From NCBI RefSeq assembly GCF_000320405.1, contig NZ_KB291603.1, positions 22,870-66,720 on the forward strand: 43,851 nucleotides of DNA. Direction: 5' to 3'. Position 1 is the first letter of the stretch, and the number at the start of each line of letters is the position of its first letter. The position numbers and the translations under genes were made by a program. This DNA is from Clostridium celatum DSM 1785. GTDB lineage: Bacteria; Bacillota; Clostridia; Clostridiales; Clostridiaceae. Of the stretch, positions 33,265 to 40,574 are shown in pieces. The notes under the pieces were generated by a model that had not been told where the DNA came from, did not search any database, and was given only the letters and a program-made list of their open reading frames with translations.

Positions 33265-34064
33265 TTGTCTATATTTAAGTTATTTTTATATTCAACAATT
33301 GCAGAAAATAATGCATTTGCACAATTAGCTTGTCCTGATTTAGATGATAAATAGTGTTCATCAGAAATATTTGTTAAGAAACCTAGTTCTACAAGTGAAG
33401 AGGTAGCAGTATTTTTTTCTAATACAGCTAATTCTTCTCCATCAACATAAGCTTTAACATTTCTATTACTTGAATATCCTAAATCCACAAGTGATTGTTG
33501 AAGATATTGAGAGAGTAATAAGCTTTTTTCATCATTGGGGTTATACCATGTTTCTATTCCTTTGGTATCACTAGAATCAGAACTATAGTTACAATGTATA
33601 GAGATAAACAAATCAGCTTTAGATACTTTAGAAATATTAATTCTTTCTTTTAGACTATCGTTGGCAGAGTCAATCCAAGGAATAGAATCTGTTACACGAG
33701 TATAAACTACATTGAAACTACCCTCATTTTCTAATAATTTACCAAGCTCTAAGGCAACAGATAAAACAATATCCTTCTCAGCAGTTCCATTAACACCAAT
33801 TGCACCATAATCCCAATCACCATGACCAGGATCTATACAAATAGTATAACGTGGTTCTTCTACAGCTTTTGGTATTGCTAAGTTGAAATTTACAGTTGGT
33901 TTTTTGCTGTTAGACATAATAGTTATTATAGGTAGTAGTGAAAAGAAAAATAAAGTAAGAGATATTGTACTTATAAGTAAAATAAACTTACGTTTTCTTT
34001 TTTTTCTATAAAGCAATTGTCTTTTGTAATTTAAATCAAATCCTTTTTTTTCTATGAATAACAC
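33252..34064 (-). CDS. Membrane-anchored N-acetylmuramoyl-L-alanine amidase (Amidase_3)
   Basis: A 270-residue zinc amidase that cleaves the amide between N-acetylmuramate and L-alanine in peptidoglycan. The GTG at 34064 is used, with AAGGA upstream; no other in-frame start exists before the membrane segment. Residues 14-26 are very basic, residues 28-50 are a membrane anchor with no clear cleavage site, and residues 72-265 are the catalytic domain. That domain has Zn ligand H81 in DPGHGDWD, E96 in GTAEKDI and a second His in FISIHCN, plus the catalytic Glu in SSLVELGFLTN. There are no cell-wall-binding repeats. It is similar to CwlD/AmiC-type enzymes. Confidence 0.92.
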   Translation of the reverse strand: MLFIEKKGFDLNYKRQLLYRKKRKRKFILLISTISLTLFFFSLLPIITIMSNSKKPTVNFNLAIPKAVEEPRYTICIDPGHGDWDYGAIGVNGTAEKDIVLSVALELGKLLENEGSFNVVYTRVTDSIPWIDSANDSLKERINISKVSKADLFISIHCNYSSDSSDTKGIETWYNPNDEKSLLLSQYLQQSLVDLGYSSNRNVKAYVDGEELAVLEKNTATSSLVELGFLTNISDEHYLSSKSGQANCANALFSAIVEYKNNLNIDKGTE

Positions 34065-34280
34065 CCCATTTCCTTAAGTATTTATTTTGAGATACTATCT
34101 ATATAAAGTATAAACAAAATAAGAGTAAATGTAAATAAATGGAAATTGTCGAAGTGGAATTATTATAAAAATTTTTTTAAAAAATTTTTTATTTTTAAGG
34201 AACATTTTTATGTTTAGTATAGTCTAATGGAATGAAACAAAAAATAACATAAGCAAAATATATAAAGTGAGGTTATAAAA

Positions 34281-34772
34281 ATGAAGAAATTATTAGTTAG
34301 TGCTTTAATTGCAATAATGGTAGGTGCAACATTAACTGGTTGTGGAAATAAAAATGTAGGAAATGGTTCTTCAGTTGAACAAGCATCTTCAGTATCAGCA
34401 AAAGAAGTTGTTGAAAAGTTAGGTGAAGAGGGATACGTAAGAATGCCAGCAGAAATAGATGATACTATGGCAAATGAAATTTATCATTTAAATTTAGATG
34501 ATGTAGAAGACTATGGAATATTAGAAACTCAAATTTCACCAGGGCCAGGATTTATTATGGTTGTTAAAGCAAAGGATGGAAAAGTTGATGCTGTAAAAGC
34601 TTCAGTTGAACAAGTTTTACAAGATAAAATAGGAAGTGCGTTCTATCCAGAGGAACAGGAAGTTGCTGAAAATGCTAAAGTTGAAGTAAATGGAAATTTA
34701 GTTTCATTATTTATAGTTAATAGTCAAGTTTCTTCTGATGCTGAAGCTAAATATGCAGAATTAATTAAATAA
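34281..34772 (+). CDS. DUF4358-domain lipoprotein
   Basis: A 163-residue secreted lipoprotein. The ATG at 34281 has GAGG 9 nt upstream. A short basic N-region and a hydrophobic core lead to a lipobox TLTGC with lipidation at C21. A 20-residue Ser/Val/Gly linker precedes the domain. The rest matches DUF4358: MPAEIDDTMANEIYHLNLDDVEDY, then ISPGPGFIMVVKAKDGK and a C-terminal LVSLFIVNS strand. DUF4358 proteins are common in Clostridia and have no established function. Monocistronic with a terminator immediately after. Confidence 0.86.
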   Translation: MKKLLVSALIAIMVGATLTGCGNKNVGNGSSVEQASSVSAKEVVEKLGEEGYVRMPAEIDDTMANEIYHLNLDDVEDYGILETQISPGPGFIMVVKAKDGKVDAVKASVEQVLQDKIGSAFYPEEQEVAENAKVEVNGNLVSLFIVNSQVSSDAEAKYAELIK

Positions 34773-34781
34773 TACTAAAAT

Positions 34782-34825
34782 AAAAAATTACTATTGGGAT
34801 TACCAATAGTAATTTTTTATTTTTC
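34782..34825. terminator. Bidirectional terminator between convergent genes
   Basis: AAAAAATTACTATTGG pairs with CCAATAGTAATTTTTT around 5 nt, then TATTTTT. The minus-strand 44-codon gene ends inside the hairpin (stop at 34800-34802). Confidence 0.85.
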
Positions 34826-34934
34826 CGCATTTTACACAAGTGAATTTTTGATAAAAACCACCATTGAAGCATAAGTTTTTAATTTTTTCACAGTTATACT
34901 TATGAAGGCAAAAGATAGTTTTTTTATTTAACAT
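34800..34934 (-). CDS. 44-residue Cys-rich mini-protein
   Basis: A small open frame of 45 codons. The ATG at 34934 has AAAGGAG upstream with a 9-nt gap, as good a ribosome site as any in the window. The product starts MLNKKTIFCLHKYNCEK and ends FTCVKCGKIKNYYW; it has five Cys and one His. C33-x-x-C36 with C9/H11 or C15/C22 could hold one zinc. The frame overlaps the terminator of the opposite gene, and its stop lies in the hairpin loop. It is below common gene-calling limits. Family and role are unknown. Confidence 0.6.
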   Translation of the reverse strand: MLNKKTIFCLHKYNCEKIKNLCFNGGFYQKFTCVKCGKIKNYYW

Positions 34935-35094
34935 ATTGAAATACTCCTTTAGAAATATATTAATTTTAAAACAATACCTTAAATAGTATTGCTTAAAAGT
35001 AATAAAAATATTAGTTAAATAAAAAAATATAGAATATAAACTTTAATAAAGAATAAACTAAGTTAACACATCTTTTTAGATATAAAACTTTTAT

Positions 35095-35796
35095 TTACCA
35101 TTCACCAGGATAAGCTAATATGTTAACAGTAACATATTGTCTCCCCCAAGATACACACTCATCATAAGAGTTAAGATATAAATCTACAATATATCCATTT
35201 ATGGCACTACCAGTATCAGAAGCAATGGCTTCCCCATAACCAGGTATATAAACTTTAGACCCTAGAGGAATTATTGATGGATCAACAGCAATTGTACTAA
35301 GACCATTAGGGTTACGAGTAGGTTTTAATCCCATAGCAGTATAATCACCACCAGTATAAGCTGTAGCTTCCATTGTATAAGTAGCTTTATATGGACTTAT
35401 ATTATTTTCTGATACTTCTGTATTATTTGATATAGAAGTATCAGTATTCTCATCTATAGCTCTATTTACATTTTCCTCTGTTTGAGAGTTATCGATATTT
35501 TTATTCAGTTCATAATTATTAACATCTTGTAATATATTTTCAAATGTAGGAACTATAGTTTGTGTTGAAGTATTTTTAACAGTATTATCTATAGAGTTAT
35601 CTAGTAAAATATTTGAATTAGTGATGCTAGATAATTCTTTAGATAAATCTGATTTATTATCATTAATTTTAATATAATTTGAATTAACAACTTTATTATT
35701 TGAATCTATTAACATGCTTGCACTAGCACAAAATTCATTTATACCTAAAATTGATATAGCTAACGAAGTTGTTAATGAAATAATTTTCTTAAACAG
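35095..35796 (-). CDS. Secreted 3D-domain protein, probably starting at CTG
   Basis: About 233 residues. GGAGG at 35805-35809 sits 8 nt before an in-frame CTG at 35796. Reading it as the start gives a neat signal peptide (FKKIISLTTSLAISILGINEFCASA). Longer frames run into the promoter at 35846-35874 and are not credible. A 110-residue Asn/Ser/Thr/Asp-rich linker follows, then a 3D domain (about residues 140-233): ATYTMEATAYTGGD, TIAVDPSIIPLGSKVYIPGYG, ASDTGSAINGYIVDLYL. The three Asp that name the domain are present. 3D domains share the fold of lytic transglycosylase MltA and act on cell walls. CTG use is inferred; the other choice is a TTG or GTG slightly upstream. Confidence 0.83.
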   Translation of the reverse strand: MFKKIISLTTSLAISILGINEFCASASMLIDSNNKVVNSNYIKINDNKSDLSKELSSITNSNILLDNSIDNTVKNTSTQTIVPTFENILQDVNNYELNKNIDNSQTEENVNRAIDENTDTSISNNTEVSENNISPYKATYTMEATAYTGGDYTAMGLKPTRNPNGLSTIAVDPSIIPLGSKVYIPGYGEAIASDTGSAINGYIVDLYLNSYDECVSWGRQYVTVNILAYPGEW

Positions 35797-35845
35797 AAAA
35801 AACACCTCCAAAATTATTAAATTTAATTCCTCCGTCTGCAAATAG

Positions 35846-35874
35846 GTTATACTATAAGAAAAAATAACTGTCAA
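35846..35874 (-). promoter_or_regulatory. Strong promoter of the 3D-domain gene
   Basis: On the minus strand a perfect TTGACA (35869-35874) and TATAAC (35846-35851) have a 17-nt spacer. It lies inside the longest open frame, which rules out that frame's first start. Confidence 0.75.
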
Positions 35875-36219
35875 ATTTTCATGGAATAAAAATACAAGTG
35901 AAAATCAAGCCAAAAAATAAATTCTAAAATTAACCAAATCTATATAAGGCTACAAAATATAATAGCTGAGATGATATAAAAAGATTTAAAAGATTTAAAG
36001 TGATTAGGATAAATATAACAAGTTTTCCTGTATAAATATAAAATTGTTAATGAAAAAAATATAGACAAAATATAATAAGGTGTTCTATTAAATTTAAAAA
36101 TGAAGAAGTAGTATTTTAAATGAAAATTATTGAAAAAAAGTGTTAATAGTTACGATGTAATTTTTATATAATTAACTAAGAGAAATAATTTTTAAATATT
36201 AAATATAGGGAGGAGTAGT
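35875..36219 (+). other. AT-rich 345-nt gap
   Basis: This gap between divergent genes must hold the promoter of the zinc-ribbon operon, but no convincing -35/-10 pair stands out (TATAAT-like boxes at several sites have poor -35s). A short direct repeat, AGATTTAAA twice, is seen near 35980-36000. No open frame with a ribosome site. Confidence 0.4.
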
Positions 36220-37287
36220 ATGGCGGCAATTTCTTATAAATGTCCTAATTGTGGAGCTGAGATTAAATTTGACCCGATTTCACAAAAAGGAAAATGTGAA
36301 TTCTGTTTGAGTGAATTTAATATAGAAGAAATAGAAGAACTTCATGATATAAAAAAAGAACATATAACAGAAGAAGATTTAGAAGAAGTTTATAATAATC
36401 AATTAGATGATATAGAAAAGAAAGCCTCACTATATTTATGCCCAAGGTGTGGAGCTGAAATCATAGCTGATAATAATACAACAACCACTTTTTGCTGCTA
36501 TTGTCATGGTCCTATAGTAATGAGTGATAAGTTTACTGGAGATTTTAAACCATCTAAAATAATTCCTTTTAAAATTGATAAAGATACGGCAATAGAGGAA
36601 TTTATAAAGTGGAGTAAAAGTAAATGGTTTTTATCTAGAGAATTTACATCATATAAGCAATTGGAAAAGATAACGGGTATATATATTCCATTTTGGTTAA
36701 TTAACTCATCTGTTACAGGGCAATTAAGTGCTAGAGGAAAGAAAATTACAGTGTGGACAAGTGGAGATTATAAGTATGTAAAAACTGATGTTTATGATAT
36801 TTATAGGGAAGCTGATTTGAATTTTAAAAATGTTCCACATAATGCATCTAATAAAATGAATGATAAGGTAATGGAGGCTATAGAACCCTATAATTACAGT
36901 GATTTAAAAGAATTTTCAATAGCATATTTACCGGGATTTATTTCGGAAAAGTATGATATGAAAAAGGAAGAAGTTTTACCAATGATTGAAGATAGAATTA
37001 AGAAAGGAACTAATGAAATTTTAAATGAATCTATAACTGGGTATTCTTCTACAGAAATGAGAGAAAGTCATATTAGTTTTAATAAAACAAAGTGTAATTA
37101 TGCTCTATTACCAGTATGGATGATGACTTATAGTACAGATAAAAAAGAATATATTTTTGTAATGAATGGACAAGACGGTAAAGTTTTTGGAACTTTACCT
37201 ATTTCAAAGCAGAAATTAGCACTATTATTTATAACTGTATTTTGTATAGTATTTCTAGCTGTGTTTCTAGGAGGGATGATTTTATGA
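36220..37287 (+). CDS. Zinc-ribbon membrane protein (TFIIB-type ribbon)
   Basis: A 355-residue protein. The ATG at 36220 follows GGGAGGAG. Ribbon 1 is CPNCGAEIKFDP with CEFC (residues 8-32). Ribbon 2 is CPRCGAEI with CCYCHGP (about residues 74-96). A 220-residue domain follows with FKIDKDTAIEEFIKW, GIYIPFWLI, AYLPGFISEKYD and LPVWMMTYS, a pattern repeated in clostridial proteins of this kind. One membrane helix lies at the C-terminus (LALLFITVFCIVFLAVFLGG). The body is therefore probably cytosolic with the ribbons. It overlaps the TPM-domain gene by 4 nt. No function is established. Confidence 0.85.
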   Translation: MAAISYKCPNCGAEIKFDPISQKGKCEFCLSEFNIEEIEELHDIKKEHITEEDLEEVYNNQLDDIEKKASLYLCPRCGAEIIADNNTTTTFCCYCHGPIVMSDKFTGDFKPSKIIPFKIDKDTAIEEFIKWSKSKWFLSREFTSYKQLEKITGIYIPFWLINSSVTGQLSARGKKITVWTSGDYKYVKTDVYDIYREADLNFKNVPHNASNKMNDKVMEAIEPYNYSDLKEFSIAYLPGFISEKYDMKKEEVLPMIEDRIKKGTNEILNESITGYSSTEMRESHISFNKTKCNYALLPVWMMTYSTDKKEYIFVMNGQDGKVFGTLPISKQKLALLFITVFCIVFLAVFLGGMIL

Positions 37288-38075
37288 AGTGCTTAAAAAG
37301 AAGTATATTATTTTTATTAAGTTTGTTAATATTTATAATTTCATTTCAAGTTTCAGCATTAGCTGTAGCATCTCCAATAGTAGATAATGCAGGGTTACTT
37401 TCTGATTTGGAAAAGGAAGAGCTAGTAAGTAGTATAAATGAATTCAAGGAAGATTATAAAATTGATTTAGCTATTGTAACTAGTGATGGATTAGGTGGAA
37501 AAGATGCTCAAAGCTTTGCCGATGACTTTTACGAAGAAAACAATTATGGAATTGGAAAAGAATATAGTGGAGTATTGCTACTTATTGATATGCAAGAAAG
37601 AGATATTTGCATATCAACAGAAGGACAGGCTTTGAATTATTTTGATGATAATAGATTAGATTCAATAATTGAAGATGTTAGTAAATATTTAAGTAATGAG
37701 CAGTATTTAGATGGATTTAAAATATTTATGACGGATATTAAATACTATATGGATTTAGGAACTGTAGAGAATCAACAGTTATACAGTGAAAACACTAATG
37801 TAATAAAAGTACTAATTATTGCATTAATAGTTGGTATTATAGCAGCAACAATTGCCTGTTTAATAGTAGTATTTTCATATAAATCACCAAAAGCGACATC
37901 AAGTATAAATTATGTTGATAGAGATTCAATAAAATTTAATAAAAAGAAGGATATATTTATAAATACCTATACTACTAGGAGTAAGATTGAAAAAAATAAT
38001 GATAATGGTGGAAAGACTACGGTTCATAAATCAAGTTCAGGAAGAACTCATGGGGGACGTACAGGAAAATTTTAA
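37284..38075 (+). CDS. TPM-domain membrane protein with Gly/Arg-rich tail
   Basis: A 263-residue protein. The ATG at 37284 has GGAGGG 8 nt upstream and overlaps the previous stop (ATGA); a longer in-frame opening at 37242 is rejected. The signal peptide (LFLLSLLIFIISFQVSALA, to about residue 30) is followed by an extracellular TPM domain (residues 30-155: PIVDNAGLLSDLEKEEL, IDLAIVTSDGLGG, GVLLLIDMQERDICISTEG). A membrane helix lies at about 180-205, and the cytosolic basic tail ends GRTHGGRTGKF. TPM domains occur in proteins for photosystem repair and unknown bacterial envelope roles. The tail may meet the zinc-ribbon partner. Confidence 0.87.
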   Translation: MKCLKRSILFLLSLLIFIISFQVSALAVASPIVDNAGLLSDLEKEELVSSINEFKEDYKIDLAIVTSDGLGGKDAQSFADDFYEENNYGIGKEYSGVLLLIDMQERDICISTEGQALNYFDDNRLDSIIEDVSKYLSNEQYLDGFKIFMTDIKYYMDLGTVENQQLYSENTNVIKVLIIALIVGIIAATIACLIVVFSYKSPKATSSINYVDRDSIKFNKKKDIFINTYTTRSKIEKNNDNGGKTTVHKSSSGRTHGGRTGKF

Positions 38076-38098
38076 AAATAATAAATTAAATAAATAAT

Positions 38099-38160
38099 AA
38101 TCAAAATATATTGTGGAATACAAGAGTATTGTTAGAAGCAAAATATTTTGATTTTTTATT
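38099..38160 (+). terminator. Probable terminator after the TPM gene
   Basis: AATCAAAATAT (38099-38109) pairs with ATATTTTGATT (38143-38153); the 33-nt loop can form a smaller stem (AATAC/GTATT). A TTTTATTTT tail follows. Confidence 0.5.
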
Positions 38161-38269
38161 TTCATTATAAGTAATAAAATAAGAAAATATTGTTAGTATA
38201 ATTTGATTAATGAATTTAAATAAATTATACTGAATTTATATTAATTACAATAATGTGAGGAGTGATTGT

Positions 38270-39169
38270 TTGTTTGGATATGTAACTCCACTTAAACCAG
38301 AGTTAAAAATAAGAGAATATGAATTCTTTAGAAGTTATTATTGTGGTGTTTGTATGCATATAAAAGAGAATTTTGGAAATCTACCGAGATTAACTTTAAA
38401 TTATGATATGACTTTTTTAGGATTATTATTAGATGGTTTACATAAGGAGTCTCCACAAATAAAATTTCAAAGATGTATGGCTCACCCTTTAAAAAATAAA
38501 CCTATGATTATAAGCAATAAGTCATTAGAGTACACAGCAGCTATGAATGTATCTTTAGTTTATTATAAGTTATTAGATGATGTAAATGACGATAAAAGTT
38601 TAAAAAGTAAGGTTGAAAGTTTAATGTTATCGCCATATAAAAGAAAATTTAACAGAAATGTTACTAAAGTTAATGATATAATAGAAGAAAATTTAAATGA
38701 ATTATCTAGATTAGAAAAGAATAAGAATTTTAATTCTATTGATGAGATTTCACATCCTTTTGCTTTAATAGTAGCCAAAATATTAGAAATGTATCCAGAA
38801 AATTTTGAGGATGATTCTGAAAATTTAAGATATGAGTTATATAACTTAGGATATGCCCTTGGAAAATGGATTTATTTAATAGATGCAATGGATGATTTAA
38901 AAGAAGATATAGAAAAGAAAAAATTTAATCCTATAAATTTTTTATACAATAAAAATAACAAGAGTTATGAAGAATTATTAATAGAAATTAAACCAAGGAT
39001 GGAATTTACTATTCTTAATTGTGGATATAATTGTAGAGAGTCTTTAGATAAGTTACCTTTAAAGAGAAATAGGGAAATACTCGAAAATATAATAAGTCTT
39101 GGAATGATGGATAAGTATGAAAAGATAATAAATAATTGTAATTGTAAGGAAAAGAAAAGAACTAATTAA
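38270..39169 (+). CDS. DUF5685 family protein
   Basis: A 299-residue cytosolic protein. TTG at 38270 is chosen: AGGAG lies 7 nt upstream, and the product then begins FGYVTPLKPELKIREYEFF, the typical family start; the longer GTG opening at 38255 overlaps that site. Conserved Cys are visible in YYCGVCMHIKENFG and in NCGYNCRESL, with CNCKEKK at the end. The body is all-helical (ALGKWIYLIDAMDDLKED, a D-rich helix reminiscent of the isoprenoid-synthase fold). Activity is unknown. It is followed by a J-domain gene 60 nt later. The helical-fold likeness is only an impression. Confidence 0.85.
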   Translation: MFGYVTPLKPELKIREYEFFRSYYCGVCMHIKENFGNLPRLTLNYDMTFLGLLLDGLHKESPQIKFQRCMAHPLKNKPMIISNKSLEYTAAMNVSLVYYKLLDDVNDDKSLKSKVESLMLSPYKRKFNRNVTKVNDIIEENLNELSRLEKNKNFNSIDEISHPFALIVAKILEMYPENFEDDSENLRYELYNLGYALGKWIYLIDAMDDLKEDIEKKKFNPINFLYNKNNKSYEELLIEIKPRMEFTILNCGYNCRESLDKLPLKRNREILENIISLGMMDKYEKIINNCNCKEKKRTN

Positions 39170-39229
39170 GATAAATTTAAGTTTTGTGGATTAGAATAGT
39201 GGTTAAAGGATAAAAAGGAGTTGTTAAAA

Positions 39230-39847
39230 ATGAATCCATATGAGGTATTAGGAGTAAAGCCAGGAGCTTCACAAGAAGAAATAAAATCAGCATACAGAAA
39301 ATTAGTAAAACAATATCATCCAGATCAATATGTAGATAACCCATTAAAGGATTTAGCACAAGAAAAGCTTGTTGAAGTAAACAAGGCTTATGAAATGCTA
39401 AAAAATAACGGTGGAAGTGGAAGCTATACATCATCATCAAATGGATATAATTCAAATAATAATGAATCTAATACATATAGTAATAACACAGCAATTTATT
39501 CAGAAATAAGAAGTTTAATTCAAATGAGAAATATTTCGGTTGCAGAAAGTAAATTAAATTCAATAAGAGATAGGGATGCTGAATGGTATTATTTATATGG
39601 AACAGTGATGATGGCAAAGGGATGGTTTGAATCAGCATATAACAACATTCAAAGAGCATGCTCTATGGATCCTAATAATTTTGAATATAGGCAAGCGTTA
39701 AGCCAACTACAAGCTAGAACTAGAGGATATAGTCAACCATACAGAACATCTCAAAGTGGTATGGATACATGCGATTGCTGTATGAATTTATGGTGTCTAG
39801 ATTCAATGTGTGAATGTATGGGAGGAGACCTTATAGGATGCTGTTAA
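39230..39847 (+). CDS. J-domain co-chaperone-like protein with Cys-rich tail
   Basis: A 205-residue protein. The ATG at 39230 has GGAG 9 nt upstream. Residues 1-65 are a complete J domain with HPD at 30-32 ([20 protein letters not shown]), so it should stimulate an Hsp70. A Ser/Asn/Gly/Tyr-rich linker (65-95) follows, then TPR-like helices ([23 protein letters not shown]). The C-terminal tail has nine Cys in about 25 residues ([16 protein letters not shown] and GCC), which could bind metal or be lipid-modified. It is not DnaJ itself: there is no G/F region and no zinc domain. The next gene starts 37 nt later, likely co-transcribed. Confidence 0.88.
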   Translation: MNPYEVLGVKPGASQEEIKSAYRKLVKQYHPDQYVDNPLKDLAQEKLVEVNKAYEMLKNNGGSGSYTSSSNGYNSNNNESNTYSNNTAIYSEIRSLIQMRNISVAESKLNSIRDRDAEWYYLYGTVMMAKGWFESAYNNIQRACSMDPNNFEYRQALSQLQARTRGYSQPYRTSQSGMDTCDCCMNLWCLDSMCECMGGDLIGCC

Positions 39848-39884
39848 AGTATTGAGCATAAATTTAAATGTGGGGTGAAATGAA

Positions 39885-40430
39885 GTGAAGGCAAAGGACA
39901 TATCACTTGGTGGAATATTAGTTGCGCTAACAAGTATAATTTTATATAGTGCATCAATTTTACCTATAAGTACATTAACCATATTAACAATTGCTTCAGC
40001 AATAATACCAGTATGTATTATAAGAAGTAATGTTAAAACATCAATATTTGTTTATATTTCATCTAGTTTAATTGCTTTTTTCTTAGTGCCAATTAATATT
40101 GGATTACTATATTTTATTTTCTTTGGAGTATATGGAATAATAAAATATTTTATAGAGAGAATGAGAAAAGAAAATATAGAAATAATATTAAAATTATTAT
40201 TTTTTAATATAGCTTTTTTAATAGGATTTATAATAATGCAAAATATTCTAGGAATAAATATAGTAGCTGGATTAGAAACATTAGTTTCAAAGTTTGTTGA
40301 TACTTCTACAAGTTTAATAGCTAGTATTGTTTTATGGATAGTTGCTCAACCTATATTTTTAATTTATGATTATGCAATGACCATGATAATTACATTTTAT
40401 TTAGAAAGAATACACAAAGTAAGTAAATAA
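39885..40430 (+). CDS. Small polytopic membrane protein
   Basis: A 181-residue protein starting at GTG 39885, preceded by GGGGTG 7 nt upstream. Five or six hydrophobic segments span nearly the whole chain (about residues 8-30, 33-48, 50-70, 72-90, 103-125 and 140-165). The ISLGGILVALTSIILYSASILP start and the short loops resemble S-components of ECF-type transporters or YbfG-like membrane proteins, but no vitamin-binding motif is evident. It closes the zinc-ribbon/TPM/DUF5685/J-domain cluster and is followed by a strong terminator. Function is unknown. Confidence 0.78.
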   Translation: MKAKDISLGGILVALTSIILYSASILPISTLTILTIASAIIPVCIIRSNVKTSIFVYISSSLIAFFLVPINIGLLYFIFFGVYGIIKYFIERMRKENIEIILKLLFFNIAFLIGFIIMQNILGINIVAGLETLVSKFVDTSTSLIASIVLWIVAQPIFLIYDYAMTMIITFYLERIHKVSK

Positions 40431-40434
40431 TACG

Positions 40435-40473
40435 AAAAATAAGACTAAATTTTTAATTTAGTCTTATTTTTTT
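40435..40473 (+). terminator. Terminator of the DUF5685/J-domain cluster
   Basis: AAAAATAAGACTAAAT pairs with ATTTAGTCTTATTTTT around a 5-nt loop, ending in seven T. Confidence 0.9.
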
Positions 40474-40522
40474 ATAAATTAATCGAAAAATATTTCTAAT
40501 ATAACAAAAAAATACTTAAAAA

Positions 40523-40531
40523 TGGTATAAT
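40523..40531 (+). promoter_or_regulatory. Extended -10 promoter of the sensor kinase gene
   Basis: TGGTATAAT is a TGn-extended -10 box about 43 nt before the start codon; the -35 position (AACAAA) is poor. Confidence 0.55.
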
Positions 40532-40574
40532 ATTCAAGACGTAATATTCAATGAAGACAAATGAGGGGAACAAT

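Noticed and set aside
32936..34064. Prophage remnant.
   Set aside because: Only a holin-like gene and a host-type anchored amidase are present; no integrase, attachment repeats, or head, tail or terminase genes were seen around them.
35797..35874. N-terminal extension of the 3D-domain protein to a TTG at 35874.
   Set aside because: That TTG is the first half of a consensus -35 box, and the region holds the promoter. The extension also has no ribosome site.
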